Assembly (NCBI GenBank): GCA_037131065.1 | Contig: JBAXRT010000050.1 | Coordinates: 1-18,427 of the forward strand | Direction of reading: 5' to 3' | Length of the DNA stretch: 18,427 nt | From: JBAXRT01 sp037131065 | GTDB lineage: Bacteria > Bacteroidota > Bacteroidia > Bacteroidales > FEN-979 | Part shown: piece after piece, positions 14,531 to 18,427 of the stretch | Position numbering within the stretch: the first letter of the stretch is position 1 | How the letters are laid out: each line of letters begins with the position of its first letter | Notes under the pieces: generated by a model | Databases searched by the model: none | Told to the model about the DNA's origin: nothing | Seen by the model: only the letters and a program-made list of their open reading frames with translations | Made by a program: the position numbers and the translations under genes

Positions 14531-15376
14531 CTACCCGGCGAGCTCCTCATCGGCCTCATGAACCTTTTTATACATTCTTCCTGAGATGGCGACGCTCAGT
14601 TCAAAGAGGACGTAAAGCGGAACGGCCACCACGAGCTGGCTGAATACATCCGGGCTCGGAGTGATCACTCCGGCCAGGATCAGAATAACGATCACGGTGT
14701 ATTTCCTTGATTTTTTCAAGCGGGCAGGCGTAACGATTCCTATCCTCGTGAGGAACAGGATTAGAACAGGGAGTTCAAAAAGCAACCCCATCAGTAAGGT
14801 CATCAGGGTTATGGAACTCACATAGGAGGTGAGTGCGATCTGGTTAGTCACAGAACCGCTGACCACATATCCGCCAAGGAAATTGATCATCAGCGGGGCG
14901 ACGATGAAATAGCTGAAAAGCACACCGGTGAGGAAGAGCAGGGTTGTGACAACCACAGCGCCCCTTGAATTGCGGACCTCTTTTTCGGTGAGACCTGGCT
15001 TGATGAATCGCCAGAGTTCCCAGAGGATGTAAGGCAGGGCAATGATCAGTCCGGCCACGATCGAAATATTCATATGCGAAACGAACTGACCCGCAAGGTT
15101 GATGTTGATGAGGTTGAATTGCGACGGATCAATACAGAGTGAGGGCATTGAAAGCCATTGACCGAGCCGGCAGAAGAGCTTGTAGGTAATGAAGTCAGGC
15201 GATTTCGGGGCAAGCAGTATCTTGTCGAAAAGTATCTCTTTGAAGGCAAAGGCAATAATGGCGGAGACCAGGATGGCAATGATGATCCGCCAGAGGGTCC
15301 CCCGTAGTTCATCCAGGTGTTCCCAGAAGGTCATCTCCCTTTCATCTGCCTGCCCGGCTGGCTGTGACTGTTTCAT
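14531..15376 (-). CDS. tatC: Twin-arginine translocase subunit TatC
   Basis: The 281-residue, six-helix protein has the TatC N-terminal signature MTFWEHLDELR (15-25, E19 and E23) and the second cytoplasmic-loop motif ELWRFIKPGLTEKE (120-133). These are the twin-arginine signal-peptide contacts in known TatC proteins. The first periplasmic loop (about 55-95) is longer than in E. coli, and I believe this is usual for Bacteroidota. It exports folded proteins with TatA-type partners, but no tatA/B gene lies in the window. A -7 box is present upstream, with a divergent promoter for the small gene at 15493. Confidence 0.96.
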   Translation of the reverse strand: MKQSQPAGQADEREMTFWEHLDELRGTLWRIIIAILVSAIIAFAFKEILFDKILLAPKSPDFITYKLFCRLGQWLSMPSLCIDPSQFNLININLAGQFVSHMNISIVAGLIIALPYILWELWRFIKPGLTEKEVRNSRGAVVVTTLLFLTGVLFSYFIVAPLMINFLGGYVVSGSVTNQIALTSYVSSITLMTLLMGLLFELPVLILFLTRIGIVTPARLKKSRKYTVIVILILAGVITPSPDVFSQLVVAVPLYVLFELSVAISGRMYKKVHEADEELAG

Positions 15377-15396
15377 CTATCATCCTTTTCCGGAGA

Positions 15397-15404
15397 CAAA
15401 GGTA
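15397..15404 (-). promoter_or_regulatory. Candidate -7 box for tatC
   Basis: Read on the minus strand the bases are TACCTTTG, an exact TAnnTTTG match 20 nt before the tatC ATG. No clear -33 TTTG is seen 19-21 nt upstream. It lies back to back with the plus-strand promoter at 15429-15460. Confidence 0.42.
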
Positions 15405-15428
15405 GCGATAAATTATTTTTTCTCTACT

Positions 15429-15460
15429 GTTGACTGAGAGAATCAGAATTTGTATATTTG
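15429..15460 (+). promoter_or_regulatory. Bacteroidota-type promoter (-33 GTTG, 20-nt spacer, -7 TATATTTG)
   Basis: GTTG at 15429-15432 is followed by exactly 20 nt and TATATTTG at 15453-15460. Both element sequence and spacing fit the TTTG-N19-21-TAnnTTTG consensus. Transcription would begin a few bases downstream, giving a leader of about 25 nt before the ATG at 15493. This is the most complete promoter match in the window. Confidence 0.6.
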
Positions 15461-15492
15461 ACTGAATAAAGATCGAATCAAACATCCGTTTT

Positions 15493-15714
15493 ATGGCAGA
15501 ACGTGAAGTGCTACTGGAGCAGATGCTCAAGGTTCTCAGGGATATCGAAACAAATACCTGCGACAAGCAGTTCTATCCCGACAACAATATACTTGAAAAA
15601 AAAATCGACAAGATCATCGAGATTAATGAAAAGCAACTAGAGCTGCTGAAGATTATCTGCGGGGAGTGTTCCAGCAAAAAAGAGGGCAAGAAAAAGAAAA
15701 AGGAAAAAAAGTAA
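15493..15714 (+). CDS. Small Lys-rich protein with a CxxC motif, function unknown
   Basis: The 73 residues are mostly helical and charged (heptad-like in LEKKIDKIIEINEKQLELLK, 34-53), with Cys23, a C56-G-E-C59 pair and a tail that is almost all Lys and Glu (62-73). There is no signal peptide or membrane helix. I do not recognise the family. It is supported as a real gene by a good promoter at the right distance, coding periodicity and lack of a competing frame. The CxxC could bind metal or be redox active, and the basic tail could bind nucleic acid or acidic surfaces. It is divergent from tatC and convergent with the Spy-like gene. A run of nine A bases at about 15596-15604 could be slippage-prone. 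Confidence 0.68.
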   Translation: MAEREVLLEQMLKVLRDIETNTCDKQFYPDNNILEKKIDKIIEINEKQLELLKIICGECSSKKEGKKKKKEKK

Positions 15715-15730
15715 ACCGGAATAATGCCGG
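15702..15730 (-). terminator. Weak candidate terminator for the sigma-factor operon
   Basis: On the minus strand CCGG (15730-15727), a 7-nt loop and CCGG (15719-15716) are followed by TTTACTTTTTTTCC. The T-rich tract is good but the stem is only 4 bp, so this may be chance. The tract itself lies within the end of the convergent small gene (its Lys codons). Confidence 0.3.
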
Positions 15731-15736
15731 CATCAG

Positions 15737-16261
15737 CTATTCACAGCGCATGCCCTCCTGCTGGTTTCCGCGACGGTGCCGATTCATATTACCCTTTCCC
15801 TGCATCGGGCAGCCGTAGAGATCACGGTATAATCCCGACAATTGCTGAGCCTGTTCCGGGGTGCAGACTTTCTTAAGTTCCAGGTATTGTTTGATGTTTT
15901 CATGTTGTAGCATGCCCTGTTGCCTCGACAGTTCCTTCACAAGGGTATTGATCGCCACGCTGTCAGGAGTCTCACGGTTCAGTTCATCAAGGATCGACGC
16001 CCGCATCTCTTTGATGCCGGCCGAGAGGACTCCTGCATTTGCCACATAATTCCTGTTGATCTCTTCCACCTTCGCTCCCTGAATTTCGGTAAGGTTAAGT
16101 TCCTTGCAGAGTCCGGTGCAAGACATTCCAGATTGTTCCTTGCAGGTAACTTCCTGGGATTTTTTTGAATAGATAAAGAAACTTGCCAGGGCGGCAATGT
16201 TGATCACGACCAGGACGATCAGGAGCCAGAAAAGAAGGCGGTTCTTTTTATAAGTTTCCAT
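15737..16261 (-). CDS. Membrane-anchored Spy/CpxP/CnrX-like periplasmic protein
   Basis: The 174 residues have one N-terminal TM anchor (about 9-31) and a periplasmic helical domain with the Spy-like pattern of long amphipathic helices (CKELNLTEIQGAKVEEINRN at 52-71, then the 80-130 helices and VCTPEQAQQLSGLYRDLYG at 132-150). Six cysteines (40, 48, 52, 133, 151, 173) and a Met/His/Arg-rich tail (153-174) suggest metal binding or disulfide sensing. I start at 16261 (METYKKN). An earlier in-frame ATG at 16330 would overlap the anti-sigma gene by 59 bases and precede the anchor with polar residues. It lies 10 nt after the anti-sigma gene. CnrX-type proteins gate anti-sigma factors in a similar arrangement, so a sensor or feedback role is plausible. 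A chaperone role is the alternative. Confidence 0.82.
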   Translation of the reverse strand: METYKKNRLLFWLLIVLVVINIAALASFFIYSKKSQEVTCKEQSGMSCTGLCKELNLTEIQGAKVEEINRNYVANAGVLSAGIKEMRASILDELNRETPDSVAINTLVKELSRQQGMLQHENIKQYLELKKVCTPEQAQQLSGLYRDLYGCPMQGKGNMNRHRRGNQQEGMRCE

Positions 16262-16271
16262 GTTTCTTGTT

Positions 16272-16718
16272 TTATTTGTTCGACAACAGGTTCTGCTCTT
16301 CATCAACGAAATCCGGTATGTAAAGGTCACTCTTAAGCTGTTCCCGCTGCTCGCTGGCGCTCATTGGCTGCAGATTCATTCCGCCCTGTCGTCCGATCTG
16401 GTAACCGAAAAGCATCGCCATGATCAGGCTGGCTGCGACCAGCGCAGGTTGCAGCAGGTGTATCAGGCGCTGCCGGCGGCGGTAAGTATGCCGTTCCATC
16501 TCCGACTCCAGCCGTTGTAGAATTCGGGTCCCTGCAAAGGGAGCAGGTTCGGCCGATTTCTCCTTCAGGATCAGCGATTCAAAGGACAGGAACCCTGTCA
16601 CATGCTCAGCGCAGTTTTTGCAGCTGCTGAGATGATCTTCAAACTCCTTACGTTCAGAGGCCGGGAGGGTATTCTCGGCATAGCTGAAAAGGTTATCAGG
16701 GATGTTGTTACAGTTCAT
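16272..16718 (-). CDS. Zinc-finger membrane anti-sigma factor
   Basis: The 148-residue protein begins with an anti-sigma zinc-finger motif, H29-x3-C33-x2-C36 (DHLSSCKNCAEH). A linker and one TM helix (about 89-109) lead to a short extracytoplasmic tail (110-148). This is the standard layout for a protein that holds an ECF sigma factor at the membrane. Its ATG overlaps the sigma stop by 4 bases, so the two are translationally coupled. The Spy-like protein directly downstream may be the periplasmic input. Confidence 0.9.
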   Translation of the reverse strand: MNCNNIPDNLFSYAENTLPASERKEFEDHLSSCKNCAEHVTGFLSFESLILKEKSAEPAPFAGTRILQRLESEMERHTYRRRQRLIHLLQPALVAASLIMAMLFGYQIGRQGGMNLQPMSASEQREQLKSDLYIPDFVDEEQNLLSNK

Positions 16719-17299
16719 AATCGCTTTTTTGAAAATTCCGAAAAATGAGGAAGAAGGGACTTTTGAAGGTTCAGTTTGGCCCGGTGGATCAGTGATTCCA
16801 CAGAGGAGAGACTAAGGGTCATCACCTGGGCGATCTCCTTATAGGAATGATCTTCGAATTTGTGAAGGACAAAGGCGACCCGCTGGTTCTCCGGCAAATG
16901 GCCGATGGCCTTGTACAACAGTTTCCGTTGTTCCTCCTCCTCCAGTGGCAGTGACTCTCTTGCAGGGATATCGGCTAGATTCCGTTGCTTATCAGTGGTG
17001 TGAAACAATAACCCGATCCTCGAGACCATTGCTTCTCTTTTGTTTTTCCTGGCCTTATTCAAAGATTTGTTGACCGTGATCCGGTATACCCACGTTGAAA
17101 AAGAGGCCTCTTGCCTGTATTTGCCAATGGATGCCATGATTTCAAGAAATATCTCCTGCGACAGGTCTTCAGCGTCTTCCAGGTTGCCCAAAAAATAGGA
17201 GGCAGTTTTAATGACTTTTTTCTGGTAGAGATTTACGAGATGCCGGATTGAAGCCCGGTCTTGTTTTTTTATGCCATCAATCAGCTCCTGGTCGGTCAT
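16715..17299 (-). CDS. ECF-family RNA polymerase sigma factor
   Basis: The 194 residues have sigma-2 (about 20-90; NLEDAEDLSQEIFLEIM at 39-55, then FSTWVYRITVNKSLN at 67-81, typical of regions 2.2-2.4) and sigma-4 (about 125-180; LPENQRVAFVLHKFEDHSYK at 135-154 and the recognition helix LSLSSVESLIHRAK at 162-175). No sigma-3 is present, as expected for group IV. It heads the sigma/anti-sigma/Spy-like operon. A 15-bp inverted repeat lies 24 nt upstream of its ATG. The stress sensed is unknown, but the Cys-rich neighbours suggest metal or thiol stress. Confidence 0.94.
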   Translation of the reverse strand: MTDQELIDGIKKQDRASIRHLVNLYQKKVIKTASYFLGNLEDAEDLSQEIFLEIMASIGKYRQEASFSTWVYRITVNKSLNKARKNKREAMVSRIGLLFHTTDKQRNLADIPARESLPLEEEEQRKLLYKAIGHLPENQRVAFVLHKFEDHSYKEIAQVMTLSLSSVESLIHRAKLNLQKSLLPHFSEFSKKRL

Positions 17300-17322
17300 C
17301 GACGCTTTCAGTTGAAAAGAGA

Positions 17323-17362
17323 GAAGTCAAAATATGCGACAAGTTAGGCATATTCTGACTTC
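17323..17362 (-). terminator. 15-bp inverted repeat: candidate terminator of the Cys-rich gene or sigma-gene control site
   Basis: Arms at 17323-17337 and 17348-17362 match in 14 of 15 positions with a 10-nt loop. On the minus strand the hairpin lies about 18 nt past the stop of the Cys-rich gene and is followed by TCTCTTTTC, which would suit a terminator. It is also 24 nt upstream of the sigma ATG, so it could be an operator or an attenuator for that operon. The stem is AT-rich and the T tract is imperfect. Confidence 0.5.
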
Positions 17363-17379
17363 CCCGGATATGCCATCAG

Positions 17380-17832
17380 CTATTTGTTCTCTCCTTTGTC
17401 GGGAGCGGGAGTTGGTGAGGAGCTTTTGTTACCACATTTGGACTCGCCCTTGCACGGTCCCTGACAGTTTGCGGACTTCATTCCTGTGCAGGTGGCAGAA
17501 CCCTTTGTACAGTTGGCAGAACCTTTGCCGCTGCAGTTGGCAGTGCCTTTTCCGCAGCAATTGGCGGAACCCTTTCCAGTGCAGTCAGCATTGGATTTCC
17601 CTTTGCAGCAATTGTCGTACTGCGGACAATTTTTTCCGTCTTTTTGGCGTGATTCGTAGTTGTCGCAAACGCCATTCTTGTTTTCATCGACGAATTTTCC
17701 CTGATTGGAGGTAACGGTATTCTCTTTCTTTACCTCCTTGGTCGTTGTGGTTGCGGTTGCCTGTGAAAAGGCATGGCCGGTGAAGAAGAACATCACCAGC
17801 AGCAGCGTAAACATTCTGATTGCAGTTTTCAT
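17380..17832 (-). CDS. Secreted Cys-rich repeat protein with EF-hand-like loop, function unknown
   Basis: The 150 residues begin with a signal peptide (about 1-23). A perfect 12-residue EF-hand-type loop, DENKNGVCDNYE (49-60, with D/N/N/D/E at positions 1, 3, 5, 9 and 12), follows. Six octapeptide-like units at 78-124 share the theme GKGSANC-x (GKSNADCT, GKGSANCC, GKGTANCS, GKGSANCT, then two degenerate ones). A Pro/Ser-rich charged tail ends the protein. There are 13 cysteines in all. I do not recognise the family. Cys density, export and calcium-type loop suggest a periplasmic or surface metal-binding or disulfide-rich protein. It sits just upstream of, and in the same direction as, the sigma operon, separated by the inverted repeat. 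Being a target of that sigma factor is a reasonable inference. Confidence 0.82.
   Translation of the reverse strand: MKTAIRMFTLLLVMFFFTGHAFSQATATTTTKEVKKENTVTSNQGKFVDENKNGVCDNYESRQKDGKNCPQYDNCCKGKSNADCTGKGSANCCGKGTANCSGKGSANCTKGSATCTGMKSANCQGPCKGESKCGNKSSSPTPAPDKGENK
17461..17601 (-). repeat. Coding repeats of about 24 bp inside the Cys-rich gene
   Basis: This DNA encodes six octapeptide-like units. The three central ones (about 17506-17577) are the most alike. Unit number could vary between strains by slippage or recombination. Confidence 0.7.
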
Positions 17833-17913
17833 GTTAAAGGTTTTGTCTGTTTGGGTTTGGAATTTAGTATTTAGACAACCCCTGAAAGGAAAACTTGCGC
17901 ACCCCGGAAAAAT

Positions 17914-18117
17914 TTATTCCTTTTTCCTCGTGTTCAAACCGAACGGCAGATAGGCCGGGCAGATTCCGAAGATTGATGTGATAATACTGATAGCGGCCAC
18001 AACCAGCAGGATGATACCGACCGTTCCGGAAATGACGTTGGTGAAGAAAAGAATGCCGATAAGCAGTGCTATTACGATTCTGACGATGATGTCAGCAGTC
18101 CCCATATTCTTTTTCAT
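17914..18117 (-). CDS. DUF2892-family small inner-membrane protein
   Basis: The 67 residues start MKKNMGTADIIVRI, have two hydrophobic helices (about 10-27 and 31-49) and end GICPAYLPFGLNT, the usual ends of DUF2892 proteins. The family is often found beside rhodanese-like or other sulfur/redox genes, but its biochemical role is not known. It lies 41 bp after the OsmC gene in the same direction and 81 bp before the Cys-rich gene. The spacers hold no clear promoter that I can see. Confidence 0.88.
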   Translation of the reverse strand: MKKNMGTADIIVRIVIALLIGILFFTNVISGTVGIILLVVAAISIITSIFGICPAYLPFGLNTRKKE

Positions 18118-18158
18118 TGTGTAATTGTTTTAAATGTGAATTTTCTACTTTGTAACAG

Positions 18159-18427
18159 TTATTCTATTATCCTTATTTCAGACGAAATCTCCACCGCTTT
18201 CCTTAGCGTTGCCGAGATCCCGCAATACTTTTCCTGTGAGAGGTCAACGGCCTTCTGCAGCTGTTCCGGCTGAAGATCTTTTCCCCTGAATTCATAAATG
18301 AGATGGATCCTTGTGTACTGTTTCGGGTGATCCTCGGTGACATCCCCTTCCACCCTGATATTGAAATATTCGGGTATGATCCGCATCTTTTTCAGAATGG
18401 CGACCACATCCATCCCTGTGCATCCGC
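18159..18427 (-). CDS. OsmC-family thiol peroxidase-like protein (partial, 5' end beyond right edge)
   Basis: The frame is open to the right edge. An internal ATG at 18413 is not the start, because the upstream in-frame codons read GCTG before MDVV, giving the conserved OsmC active-site segment GCTGMDVVAILKKM. Further family features are EDHPKQYTRIHLIYEFRG (27-44 counted from that Met) and LSQEKYCGISATLRK with the second cysteine (58-72). The visible part is therefore the C-terminal half of an OsmC/YhfA-like protein with both redox cysteines. OsmC proteins reduce organic hydroperoxides in the cytoplasm. The YhfA branch is less well characterised. It lies upstream of the DUF2892 gene in the same direction. 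Confidence 0.9.
   Translation of the reverse strand, partial: GCTGMDVVAILKKMRIIPEYFNIRVEGDVTEDHPKQYTRIHLIYEFRGKDLQPEQLQKAVDLSQEKYCGISATLRKAVEISSEIRIIE

Noticed and set aside
15493..15714. The small gene next to tatC being tatA/tatE
   Set aside because: It has no N-terminal TM helix and no FG hinge followed by an amphipathic helix. It is a charged, soluble CxxC protein.

Overview
The window looks like a chromosomal segment of a Bacteroidota bacterium (Bacteroidales or a related order). This is inferred from three things. Several starts are preceded by the Bacteroidota -7 promoter element TAnnTTTG. Shine-Dalgarno sequences are mostly weak or absent. The gene families (PspC/toast-rack pair, TatC with a long first loop, ECF sigma/anti-sigma with a Spy-like protein, DUF2892, OsmC) fit that phylum. 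No rRNA, tRNA, CRISPR array, transposase or integrase was seen. Coding density is high and no gene-free stretch exceeds about 150 bases.

Region A (1-8376) looks like a signalling-plus-transport block. On the minus strand, running off the left edge, is a large nSTAND-type ATPase with a membrane segment, a Gln/Glu-rich coiled coil and the start of WD40 repeats. Divergent from it on the plus strand are a soluble histidine kinase, a short intergenic stretch of tandem repeats, a receiver-PP2C (SpoIIE/RsbU-type) phosphatase, a STAS protein with an unassigned C-terminal half, an ABC permease fused to its substrate-binding domain, and the matching ABC ATPase. The phosphatase, STAS, permease and ATPase genes are tightly spaced (20-nt gap, 1-nt overlap, 25-nt gap). 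This suggests that a phosphorelay/partner-switching cascade is co-expressed with, and may act on, a TrpXYZ-like importer.

Region B (8373-12114, minus strand) is a tight four-gene operon: a lysine 2,3-aminomutase-family radical SAM enzyme, two dissimilar D-Ala-D-Ala-ligase-like ATP-grasp enzymes and a GNAT acetyltransferase. The aminomutase keeps every residue I could align with catalysis and lysine recognition in the clostridial enzyme, but has lost the intersubunit zinc site. The set reads like a small pathway that makes beta-lysine and then ligates and/or acetylates it. The end product is unknown.

Region C (12264-15714) holds a YbfF-like alpha/beta hydrolase (+), a PspC-domain protein and a toast-rack membrane protein (-), tatC (-), and a divergent small Lys-rich CxxC protein of unknown function. 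The last gene has the best promoter in the window.

Region D (15737-18427, minus strand) is an envelope/redox or metal stress region. It contains an ECF sigma factor, its zinc-finger membrane anti-sigma, a membrane-anchored Spy/CpxP/CnrX-like protein, a secreted Cys-rich repeat protein with an EF-hand-like loop, a DUF2892 membrane protein and an OsmC-family protein that runs off the right edge. A strong inverted repeat lies just upstream of the sigma gene.
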